Source: Yamagishiella unicocca (taxonomy: Eukaryota; Chlorophyta; Chlorophyceae; Chlamydomonadales; Volvocaceae). Taken from it: 64,000 nt of DNA. The stretch covers positions 496,001-560,000 of the forward strand of contig BDSL01000005.1 in NCBI GenBank assembly GCA_003116995.1, read 5' to 3'. The translations under genes and the position numbers were made by a program. Within the stretch, counting starts at the first letter, position 1. Every line of letters begins with the position of its first letter. The notes beneath the pieces were generated by a model. It saw only the letters and a program-made list of their open reading frames with translations, searched no databases and was not told the origin of the DNA. Positions 44,775-57,100 of the stretch are shown here, piece by piece.

Positions 44775-47700
44775 TCGCAGTTTGCTCCCGGACCTGCAAA
44801 ATACATGACGACAAATAGCAGCGCTTATTTAACTATCGACATATCAAGCCACTTAGCAAGCACCCCTAAGGCGCACTGTTTGAGCGCACGAATGGAGCTT
44901 GCGTGGAGGCGATGTACAGCGTGCATTGCATTCATCTCGATGCCACGCCGTCGGATTTATGCTTTGTGAGAGACTTGAGCACTTGGTGCAGGTGCTGCAA
45001 GTGAGTTGGGCAGAGTGCTGGGACGTTGCAACGGTTGCACGTTCAGCATGCAGGCCTGCTCTGTGTGGAGTGCAGAGTGTGTGGCGGTGAGCAGCCTGTG
45101 CAAGGATCACAATGATCACCACGGCTTTAGACAATGGTTTACATCTCCTCATACGATTTTAGCTTTCTTTTATTGCGTAGCGCTTCGCTTGATTCGCTGG
45201 AGGATGAAAGAGCCTTTGTGTTGGTTAATAGGGTGGGAAGCATGTGGTATCACACATATCCAATATCCTGTTAGCTGCCTGTTGGTGGGGGTGGAGTCGC
45301 TTGAGGCGTTTGTTGCACCGGCGACCGACAGCGCGTGCTGCGTCTTCTCGTCCCATCGCCGTCGCTGTTTCATTTGTCGCCGTACGGATGCCTTTTGCAC
45401 TCGTTCGCCGAACCCACATGCCTCTCGCGATTGCATCAATCGCCCGACAATCCCCGGCAACACCTATTTTCCGCCCTGAATTGTACGTAACGAACCTAGG
45501 TATTCATGGCTGCTGGTAGATAGCGATCACAAGAATTTCATGCTGAACTAAGCGTGGATCGTGCGGTGTGCCTCAACTGGGAGCCGTGCGGTTGACCCTA
45601 CCTTGGGAAATGGTGCTGTACATCTACCAGGTCCCACGAGCGGCGGATGATCATATTCGTTTGATACAGGCTGCGAGGATCATGCATGGAAGGTCTCTGG
45701 GTATGGTCCGGATAGACGTTAGGCATGCAGAGATGCGTTAGGAAACACCTGTATGGATGGCGAGCGTTACCCGTCAAACGCTGTCAAGTGTGTTGCGCTG
45801 TTGCTTGTGGATGGTGGAAGGGGGAGCAACCTGGCATTAGCAAGAACACTGAGCATGCGGTGCTGCAACGCTTCCAGCAGTGCGGCGCCATTCCGTTGTT
45901 GTTCATGGTGTACATATACGGTGGCGTAAGGAAATGCGTTACAACGGCGAAGGGTTTGTAGGATTCGGCGCATAGGCCGTTGCTTGTGCCATACACCGAG
46001 TTCACGGGCACGATGCGCATTCATGGTTTCTTAATGCGTGCAGGATTGTTACAATCGCCACTGCATGTGGATGGGGGAGTAGGGAAGATAGCCAAAGATG
46101 TCTTCAGGGGTCTGAAGCAGAGCAGGTGCGCCGCATAGAGGTTGCATGAGATGTACGTGGCAGTTCGTAACTGTCGCAGTTGGCAGTTGTAGATTGACGA
46201 GCTGCAATCCGATGGCTTGCAATCCATGCAACTTAGCACCTTTCAGGATGTCCGTACATAATCACGATTCAATATACCTACATATACATCGCCAGGTAGG
46301 GCCAGGCGTAACGCTGTAATCGCGTTTAGCACACGCAACGTCGTGACTGATGGGTTGGGCTCGGCTTCGCTAGACGAATTGAAGCTTGCCAATTTCGGGC
46401 CGTGAAGAGAAGCTGTTCGAAAGACAGTGAGCCTGGGCGTGCTGCGGCTTCTGGGTCTGCAATGCAGCCTCTCCAGGCAGCCATTGCTGAGACACATCTT
46501 CAGCTCATACAATCTAGGACGGAATGCTCGGATGCATTCAATACTGACGCATGCAGGTGACGGGCGGCGGGGGAACAACAGGCGTGCTGGCTTGCACCGC
46601 GCGCCGAACGCAAGGGAACGGTGTCAGCTACAACGGTGTCGACAACAAGCATGCAATTGCTTCTGTCCGCAAAAGGCGGTTCGTGCAACATGCTGCGAAC
46701 GGGTTCGTTGACAACCCCAAACGACGCATGGCGCAGGCACTCAAACGAATCCTACAAACGGCAAACGTGAGGGATACCATATGCAACGACACATGCAAAC
46801 CAAGACACCACGCTCCACAGCAGGCTTCGGCTGTCATGGACACTTGCTGTTCGTGCTTTCCTGTCTGACCGTACTGGTCGACTCAAGGCCCCGACTGGAC
46901 GCGCGCTGTCGTTCGCTCTCATGCCTACAACTGACCAGGTCGTAGACACGTTAGCAGGTGAACGCCGCAAGTCGCTACCTCTTCCGGGTTCTGCCCCGGG
47001 TATTCTGACTCCCGACCGAAGCGCGGCCCACAGCTGCTCGCCACTGTTGTTACACGTCTGTAACTGGGCACCTCGTGCGAGAGGATACATGGAGCACGGC
47101 CGGGAATACCAGGAGTGGCATCCCGCCGTGCTAAGGCGGCGGAGGCTACGTGGGCCCGATGTGCGCACCCTATCCCTTCGGCTCCGATTATAAGCCAGTT
47201 ACAGGTAGGTGCTGGGGCATGACAATGGAACGTGCGTAGGGCTCGGCGATTCCTTTCCAGCGATCTTCTTTTAGTATAGGGGGGTTACAGGCGACAGGAA
47301 GGCACTTGCCAGCGGGCTCACCGCAACTAACGCCAGTCGACCCAACAACGCCCGCAGCGCCGGCCGGCAAAATGCAACAAAAAAATAATGAGACCCGGAT
47401 GTCATGCGCCACAGCAGTCTTCGGCTGCTGCGGACACCAGTGCTTGCCTGGCCGGCCACGGCTGTCCAACTTCAGGCATATTTCGCACACACACCGTCAC
47501 AACAACAACAAAGCGCCATTTATACCTAATAAAGAACACACCCGTGAGACGTTTCAAACCCATCGCAGCACGTCCGATGCCATTTGCGTTTCCGGAACGC
47601 CACCAAAACCACGACTACTGCCCGCGAAACGGCTGTGCCGGTGCTAGGGCATGACACGGACGCGCGACGCGCGCATCGAAGCTATGCGTACCTAGCTTGG

Positions 47701-48175
47701 CGCGATGTGATCGATTACCCTCAGGTTATGAACAACACACGGTAGTACGGCGGCGCTAACACATCGGCGCTCCATCTAACCCTGTTCGCAAGGGCGACGA
47801 CCCAGACATCATCAGAGGGGTACCTAACTCGCGCAGGTGACTTGGTTGGTACGTCACTTCCGACCGACCTACCATCGAGGTCTTTTCGAGGTTCGTTCAG
47901 CGACTGGTATATTTCACCAAGCTTCCTTGCCGGATAACGACCAAGGCTATGCGACTGTAGTAACACGCAAGGGCGCAATAGCGGTGGCATAACCCATTTA
48001 CTAGGGCGTGCTCTTCTTTCCAACCATCTTAGACACGTACAAAGGTCCTCTATCTCCTGCCCAAAACCGGGCTGACGCGGCACACGAACCTTCATCTCGT
48101 CATAGGCGTCGCTCCGATGCTGCGCGGCTGCCATTGAGTCAACCATTACGTGCACAACAGCTGGCAGCTCCACGC
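44775..48175. other. convergent intergenic region, 3.4 kb
   Basis: Holds the 3' UTRs of the subtilase (+) and polycystin (-) genes. TGTAA on the plus strand occurs at 46315-46319, and its complement at 47285-47289. Both are far from the stops. Two ~22-base segments (near 46812 and 47403) match with two mismatches, hinting at an old local duplication. A 150-codon minus ORF directly after the polycystin stop (48173-47721) has no recognisable domain. No RNA gene found. Confidence 0.45.
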
Positions 48176-51100
48176 CTAGTGACCCCCCTTTGACTCATCA
48201 ACTCGCTCCTCTGTTACTGACGATTCCGCCGACACCGGAAACGCCGACACCGGTACTGCCGACTCCGCTTTTTTTACTTGTGTCGGCGATGTCGACGCCG
48301 CTCCTGATGATGACATCGTCACCGACACCTCTTCACAACCCAGCGGCGCCGCCGACACCCCTTTTAATGGTGGCGACATCACCGACAACGTTTTCATTTG
48401 CGAAGCCGCTGGCGACCCCGATTCCACGGGCGTGTGCTTATCTGCTCGTTCCTCGCCCTCCTTCATCGCCACAAGCTTCTGGCGCTGTGAGCAAGTGATC
48501 CCAGGCGGCATGGGGCCGTACACAGCCACGATCGCTCGGACCAACTGGAAGGATGAAAGGGATTTTACGGGTGAAGCCAGTTATTAGAAATGAGGTCAGC
48601 ACGGCAGATTATGAATGACGATGTAGCCTATGCTTGATTGAGGGCTCGTCCTGGCTTCGTTGGCCAATGAACCCGACATACATGCGGCAACCTGGCAATG
48701 TATGAAACGTACATTGCGTACACCCACAACGTGTGGGCGCGCCCTTTATTTGCTGGTGTTGGGGCTTCGGAGATCCGAACGTACCTACCTTTAACATGCT
48801 CACCTTCCCCCCAACTCCATCCGCGCAACTAACACAGGGGGCGCACCCACACGACGACACACACCTTCTTGAGGTTCTCGTCATCCATGCCCCCGCACTC
48901 CAGGAAGGGCCACAGCGGGTTGCCCCGGCACCACAACAGCGCTGCCAGCATGAACCGCCCAGCCACGGTCAGCGCGTGCTTGCACCAGCGCCAGCATCTG
49001 CTGCCAGCACCCTTTTTGGCGCCACTTTCCACGTCGGCAGGCACGACCTTACTCGTCTCCTTCTTCCATTCCTCTAGCTCGTCGCAAACATATCCCCAGG
49101 CGCTCTGCTGCTGGTTGTGCAGGGCGCTCGCCACCTTGCACGGGCCCTCCAAGATCATCTGCATCACTTCTGCTTCGTATGCCTTCATTAATATTGGTTC
49201 AAAGGGCGGATTGACCGGTCGTCGTAAGTGACAAATGAATGTGTTAACGCAGGCGCATTGGTATAGAATTTGAAGCTAAAGGCAGGATTATGCACGCTAT
49301 GTTTGTGTCGTGAGTTTTAGCAGGTCTGGGAAGAGGTGAATCGTAACCAAGCCGTGGCGTAAGGGATGAGGGTTGGATAGGCGCGCAAGCGGCAACGCAG
49401 GGCGTGGCTTAATTGCGAACGAGCATCAAGCGATTCCCTAGGGCACGCTGCTGCGCAGTGTTAGTCGTTAACTGCGTGTTGTTTGGAGCCGACGTCCGCA
49501 TTTAAACGGCAGCGCTGGCTGCAATTCACCCGGTGCAAGATAGATGTTGCTAGCGAGCCGCTGGTGCCAGGTCGGTTCGTGGTGTGTGAATGCGCCCGTT
49601 TTGGGGTAACTCCGTCGCTCCTCCCAGCTGCCCTGCCCAGGCCAGCTGTGGCTGGCAAGAGTCCTGGCCTGGAACACCTGCATCTATCCGGTACTGGTGG
49701 GATGTTGGGCCGTACGTGCAGATCGATGCTCGCTGGGGGTGATCTGATGATCCGGAGCCGCTCCGGCATTTTGTAGCCGGGTCCGAGGCAGCTGCGCAGT
49801 TGTCAGCGCCAGCGGGGCTGGCTAGGACTCGTCGAACGGGTTCGGTGCCCCTAATCCCGAGCAGCAAAGGCGTTAGTCCTTGACTTTTGGTTGATGGCGG
49901 GAGTGCGTGTATGTCAGCGGTGGAGGCCCTGCCCGAGGATTGCGGTGCTGGCCCCGTGGAGGCAAGCCGCGGCCCTGGTGCTGCCACTGGGCTCGCTCAG
50001 AGGCAGCTCCATCCTGCGTTGCCAGCGGTTGGCTGGGGAGGTTGCGTCTATGCTGGCCGCGCGCCTGGGGTGGCGGTAGGTTGGGAGCAGGGCCGCCCCT
50101 GGCGCTGAGGGAAACGACTGTTTGGGTAGGGACGGCTGTGCAGCTAGCTGGCCGGGATCGCGGGCGCTGGGTGGGCAGTACATGAGCTCCTTGCCAGAGA
50201 AACGCAGGGCTCGTACTGCTAGCAGCCCTTGCCGCCCTGCAGCACATGCTGAGGTGGCTCTATGGCCATGGAGATTGGGCGCCGGTTTATGACTGCGGCC
50301 CTTGGGGCTGGTGGCCCTCTCGTACGTTGTCCCGCCCTGGGTTTGATCTCTAGGATTGTGCCATCCGCCGAGGGGTGGAGACTTTGGGCCCTCCTTCGGG
50401 GTTTGCAGCGTTGGGGCTTCCACGGAAGGGTTGGGCCGCTGTGGGGCCACGGCACCTCTTTTTCGTGGCGGCGCTCCACAGGTTACCCGGTTGGGGCTCT
50501 GCTAAGTGTGTGCGTGGTCGGTTCCTGCTGGTTGGGGAGCCTACATCGTAAATTCTTCTTGGGGTGTTGCCTGCAGCTGCGCTTGCCTCTGGACTGCTGA
50601 TTGGCAGATAGATGCCTCGGTGTGTGGTTTGCCATTGGTGCGGTAGGTGCGGCTGCTGGGTTTCTGTCTCATTCGCCTCCTTACTTCAGTATCCAACGAC
50701 GTGCCCAGTGGTTCTGCCTTCTATTCGATCTACATGTAGCCCACTGTAACAGTTGCGTATTAATGGGCGGGTCGATCGCAATAATCGAGTTCGCTCGATG
50801 GCGAATAGCTAGGTTAGTAAAGAAATCGCCTTCAGTGGTGGAACACGCCCGTTCATTCCTTGTCGTCCACCACCTACCTCGATATGAAACCGCACAATCA
50901 CCGTCGTCGGCGGCACCAGCGTTTCATCGGAATTCGATGCCATTGGCAGGGGTATCACCTTGACCGGTCCCCAGTGTCCCGTGGTGCCGCCGTTGCTGGT
51001 ATCGTCGGCTTTGTTGGTTGAGCCACCCGTGCCATGTTTGTTTGCAGGTGGGGTTACCCGCCACATGCCGTACGCCGCCTTGGAGTCGCCAAAGTCTGCG

Positions 51101-54100
51101 GGAAGGTCCTTGTCACCACAGCAGCCACCGCCGGAATCAACCCCTACATCCACCTAAGGCCAGGAAGGAGGGCGCACAGCGAGGAGGCAAGAGGACAGCT
51201 CATAGGGCGGAGTGCTGGCCACGTAGCCCGCAGGCAGCAAGGCAGTGGCGATTGCCAATACAACAAATCCAGGACGTGAGCGGCGTAACGATGACGCCAA
51301 GTATCGTGAATTGAAGGGCATCATTAATGAAAGAGGAAACCGCAAACTATGTAAATCCTTAAGAATAGCCGCCAACGGACGACGCGCAGCGCGCACCTTT
51401 AAGACGTTGAGACGAGCCATGTCATAGTCGGTGAAATACTCAATGATGGCCCCCATTTGGGGGCTTGACGCGACCCGCCAGCGAACCATGAAGTACTTAA
51501 AGGACGTAGTGGATCCTGGGAAGGGGTCGGGGCGGGAAGTAAGCAAGGATGTGGGACAATATAGTTGGTGGAACAACTTGTCTACATTTCAGGCAGCGGA
51601 ATGAAAGGAACCCATACGTGGCTTACTTCCTCGTGGTACATACAAACCAGCAGGATAAGATGTATATGCGTATACATGTCGATTCCTAATGCACGGCGGC
51701 CGTTCTTCCGTGTCAGCCCTATGATGAGGGAGTGGATGCTAAGCTCGTGCGTCATGAGTGTGTGCGTGTGTGCAACAACGTACACGTGCGCCCACCTTTT
51801 CGGTTGCTCTTTCGGTAGGTGGAGCCCTTGTTTTCGCCCAGTCTCTTGTGCAGTTCCTTGCTCTCCAACACCAGGAGCTCGAAATCGCGGTTGTAAGACT
51901 CCAAGGTGTACACGCGTAGTCTGTGCGGCAAGCCATGCAAGTAAATCCCACAGCGGCGTGCCCACACCTGGAAACTACTGCCACGGCTCGTTGGCGGGTT
52001 CTGCTGCTGCGGCGGATCGCTGTTGTTTGGCACATCAGGGACTTGGGGGGGTGCATTCGGTGGTGGCTCCGTCGTCTGGCCTGCCGAACTGCCGCCGCTC
52101 GGGACATCAGGCCTCCGAGCCTCGGAGTTGTTCGTGCCCTCGCATTCCGACGTCGGGATGATGTGTGAGCTGCGCGTCCCGACGGCCGAAGGCTCGAAAG
52201 GGACCACCCTAAACCTCGACCAAAACCTCGACCACATGTTGCGACCAGATGACCCGCCGCCGCCATTCGCCTCATCACCACTTGGGTGTTTCCGTGGCGG
52301 CGGGCCCGCTTCCCCCTGCTGCTGCTGCCGCCCCTGAATCTGCTGCAATCCGCTCGAGTAGTAGTAGTCCTTGTCCCAGAATACCGGGGAGCGGTGGCAC
52401 AGGTTCTTGCTGCTAGAATTACTACTACCAGTAGCAGAGGTGGCCTCTGGATATTTCGTGACGCCAAGCGGGTCCGTAAACAGAGCCCACTGCGCCACAA
52501 GCAACATATTGCGGATGCGGTAGAACCAAAAAAGAGTATCGTACAGTGCGTACTTTAAAAATGAGATACCGCCGTCTACGACACATCCCTTGGCTTCCGT
52601 ATAGGCTCGGGTGAAAATCTGCGGCGGGGCAGCAGCAGGTAGGGGGTGGGCGCGCGCGGCAGGGCCAGCGCTCTCAAACATGTTGCTTGCTTGCTCGCTC
52701 GCTGATGAGGACTGATATACGCCTATCACGCACATTGTTGTCATTAGTCTATAGATAACCGGCGTACCCCGGTAACTGGCATACCCTTCTAACTGGCCGG
52801 TAACCGGCGTACCCCAGTAACTGGCATACCCCGCTAACTGGCCGATAACCGGCCTACCCGGTAACCGGCTTTCACTGGTAACTGGTCGATAACCGGCCTA
52901 CCCGGCTACCGTTTTACGGAACGAGCTGACGGGGAGGTTATCGGTTTTGCCCAATTAGGGGCCGGTTTGCGAAGATCCCGGTAACCGGCCTCCCCGGTAA
53001 CCGACCCCCCCCCGCAAACCGGCCGGTAACCGGGACAAGTGCTGCCATAGCATAGGGCTAGCGGAAGCGGAAGAAAACTACAAGAAAGGCTTCTGCGTCG
53101 CTGTTTTGTACCCACGCACCGCCAGCAGGGTGTTCTGCACGACGAGCACCAACAGCACCACAGACAGCCAAAAGAAGACCGTCACGGCCATGCCGTACTT
53201 CCCCACGCCGCTCCCGTCCTGCGAACAGCAGAAGGCATACATTACGTACGATATGAACTGAGAGAATAATATTCTAGTAGAATAATGTTGCAAACTGATG
53301 ATAACGTCATCGTACGTACCTAAAGGCGGCATGCTTACGTGTATATATGTGGCATTCAGGCAATTACTTGCAAGTAAGTAAGGCCAGTACAGGCTCGCCG
53401 TCACTGCCGTGGTGTTTTCCGTGCTCCTATTTAACGCAAAAACAGCCGAACCCAAGCAAGAAGTATTCACATGTCTGTGCGTCTCGTTCTCTTTTGCCTC
53501 GCCCGCTCGCCAAGCTTGCACGATTGTTTGGCTGTCCTCGCGCGCTCGCTGCTGTCCTCTAGTACGCACTAGCCTTACTTCTCTCCAAGTACGCCGAGTA
53601 GTAGTTGCGTACTTACGTTAACGAAATTTTCATAATCCAGAAAACCAGACGACAGGCGAGCCAGCGCGGATATGCCCTTGCCGAATTCCGTGAATTGCGA
53701 ATTGCCCCCGCTGATGACGAACAAGCTGAACACCGCGAGACACAGGAGGAGGACCATGCCCGCAGTAAAGACGAAGAACTCGATCATGTCATTGTACGCC
53801 AGCCTGGTTCATTTATCATAGGGAGGCAGGAACGAATGAAGGCATCACATATATGCCGTGTGCGCGGCGGAGCGTATGGCTTTGTTTTGCTGATGAGGCA
53901 TGCGTGCAGCAGCTACGTAGTTATTCCGGACGAACCGACCTACCTGAGCAGCGAGTAAAAGATGCGGAGTCCGGAGTGGTATTTTGTGTAGCAGAAGCAG
54001 CGCAGGCCCATCAGCAGGAACATGGCCAGCCCAAAGTAGAGCCAACCGGTGAACAGCTCGGCATTCTCTTTGGGAACTACGAGCTCCTGCTGATAATAAC

Positions 54101-57100
54101 ATCAACGGCGGGTGCAGACCAAGACGGGCGTACATCAGCAGCAGAAGTGGGTGGATGGAGCGAGTGGATGTACGGACAAATTGTACGCACGACAGCGAGC
54201 AGAAAGTCGCCAAGCAATTAAGCAAGCAAATGGATGGCAAAACCCTTTCAAGATGTCATCCCGCTAAACAGGTATGTAGCTCGTCTGAGAAATTCGCTGA
54301 TACAGACTAAGCGTAGGTACGTGCGTACCTCAGCACTCTGCGGGTATAGCACCGGCGGTGGAGCCTCACTTAGGCAGCCGCCGACAACTTGGGCCAGATG
54401 GAAATAGTAGAATATCCAGGCCAACATGGCTAAATGTTGCAGCGCCTTTAGGCCGTTCCACGTCACCAAATCGCTGATTTGTTGTATGTGGCGGTAGATA
54501 GTAGCACATACATGGGTAGTCGGTGCGGTATTGGAAGGTCACAGTGGTAGTAGTTAGTTAGCTGCAGAATGATGGGACGTTATTGCACTTGCATACGTAC
54601 ATAATAACACGCACATCGATACATCAGGGGCTTTTACTCCGAATGTACGGCAGGCTGCGTGCTGTTGGATGCCTATGCTACCCTTCGTACATACCGACCT
54701 CCATCATCAAGCACCCGCACCCGCATCCGCACCAACCTTATGTATGTACTGCAGTACAGCTGTTTACGTACCCGCATTTTGAAAGACATACATTTTATCC
54801 TTTTATCCGGCACCCAGCCATCGATCACCCCTTGCTTCATGCATCAGGCACTCGCACCCGCACCTGGTTGATGCCCCGCCGGTGAGGAATGTCCACACTG
54901 AGCGACCCTGCTGGCACGAGAGCTGCACGCCCCGCACGGTTCGGAAGATGTCCACGGCGGTGGCGAGGATGGAGATTACCATGAAAGCCTCGCCTGATGA
55001 TGACGTACCAGCGAGTCGGGGCAAGCAACCGTCGGTGCGTGTAAAAGCGACAAGTAAGCGAACGTGATTAACATTAAATGAGCAATACTTAATCAGGTAC
55101 GTACGTACTACAGCAGTGTGAGCAAAACGTACGCACGCATGCGCGCGCCCCGTACGTGCTGCCCGCTGCAGTCACGCACACGGCAGAGTATTAGTGCGTG
55201 GTAGCTAGACAGGCTGCTGCGTGTATGTATGTACATACTGGAATCGTTTTGTTTTTGGTCAAGTAAGCTTTACAAGATAAGATCCACAACCACAACAACC
55301 AATGAATGCTAGTTGCTCCTCGTGGAACGAACTGTCTTTAATCTATCTCGAGGTTATTACAGGAGCTAAGCTAGCCCAGCAGCAGCAGTGAGCCTGAGTG
55401 AGCCAGCATTTAAGCATTTAGGAAGTACGTAGTAAATGTTACAGTGGGTTCCAGACCAGAAGGTAGAAGTGTTTAGTTATTTTATTTTGTCACTAGCTAC
55501 GTAGCTAGTATATACTGTACATGCATTCCAGACCAGAAGGTATAAGTGTTTAGTTATTTTATTTTGTCACTAGCTAGCTAATATATACTGTACATGCACG
55601 CACATGATGCAGCGTATGTACGTACATACCGCTGTGTGCGCGTGGGGATGCGTGGCAGCGAACTACGACTAATAACAGCAAGTAAGCAGCTAGCAGATGT
55701 ATGTATGGTGGTTTGCGCATGCGTGTGCATTGCTCGATGACTGGGATCTGGACGAGGTTCACTGTGAAACTGATCACAAACCCCTTATTACGCTCCTGCT
55801 GCAAGTAAGGTGCACGCACGTGTGCCGTCGTCGTTTGAATCGTCGTCAGGCACGTACACTGGCTCGAATACATGGCGTGTTTCAAATATATACAACTGGG
55901 AGTACGTATCTGGTGCGGGTGTCTGGTGCGGGCATATAGGGGCGGAGTCCGCCCCTCAGTTCCCCACACCCTTAATACACGCAAGGCTAGCCTAGCTTAA
56001 TACACGTCGCCATAAAATTTATGGCGTATAAGAAGGGTGTAGGAAGGGCTAAGAAAACTAAATATTCGGTAAGAAGGCTCGGTGTTTAAGAAAGCTAAGT
56101 ATTCCTTAAATTTAGTTATATGCTTCCTTATTTTTAGAATGATGACTAAAACCAGGTAAGAAGGCAAATGAGATGCAGCCCGCTTGCAAGAGCTTGTATT
56201 TTACACCAGGAGGGCTGCGACCACTGGCAAATCACACGGGCCGGCATAATAATATTATTATTCATTATATCTGGTTATTTATTTAAATATTGCAGAAGCT
56301 CTCAGCAGCCGGCATCCCAATCTGTATGCAGCCGTACATACATGCTTCTGCTGTCACTGATCCGTACTTCACGTGAAACGGAATAATACCACTAACTTAC
56401 TTGACCTGTTCACACGGCATCGATCTGGACGGATGGCTCTGTGTTCTGCCTGGCCATCGCCAAAAAGTGCATGGTCCCGAACGATGATTACCTCAGACAG
56501 GACATCTTGGCGAAGCACCATGATGGTCCCCTATAAAATATATAGCGGGGCACGGCATCCCGCGCCGGCTGTACTCCATCGACTGACGATCGAGCTGGTT
56601 TTCGTCCCTTACTTCTGGCATTGGCCGCGATTGGCCAAGAATGCGGAAAACCACGTTATATCGTACCCTTCCTGTCAGCATAATTAACCTCAGTCCGGGT
56701 AATAAGACCCCTGGATTACTGCGTGCAGCCGTTGCCTGCTGTGCCGCGCGGCTACTACGTAGTAACCCCTGGGATAGCGTCTATACGTAGCTATACACGT
56801 ATAGACTATGTGGTTGCGCTTCCAGAAACTAACGGGGGGGATACTCGCTCGTGACGCTGTTCTCATGTTGGTTCGTTGGATGCACAACCCGCCGGCAGAC
56901 GCGCACGTAATAAGCACCCACGGCACATACCTATAGGGTGGCATCCAGAACTCATCGTAAGCGCCACTGTCTGCACGTCGAGCCGCCCCTGGGAGGCGTC
57001 GCGGATAACCTGCGTGCAGCAATAATGGTGGCGGCAGCGCAGTCAAAACGGGACATGCGTACATATATACAATCAATCAATATGGCACGCACGTTTTCCC

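Noticed and set aside
43670..44806. Minus-strand 378-codon Gly-rich frame
   Set aside because: It is the antisense of the Ser-Pro repeat of the subtilase.
47721..48173. 150-codon minus ORF immediately after the polycystin stop
   Set aside because: No domain, no convincing splice into the upstream gene; treated as probable 3' UTR, though a small gene cannot be excluded.
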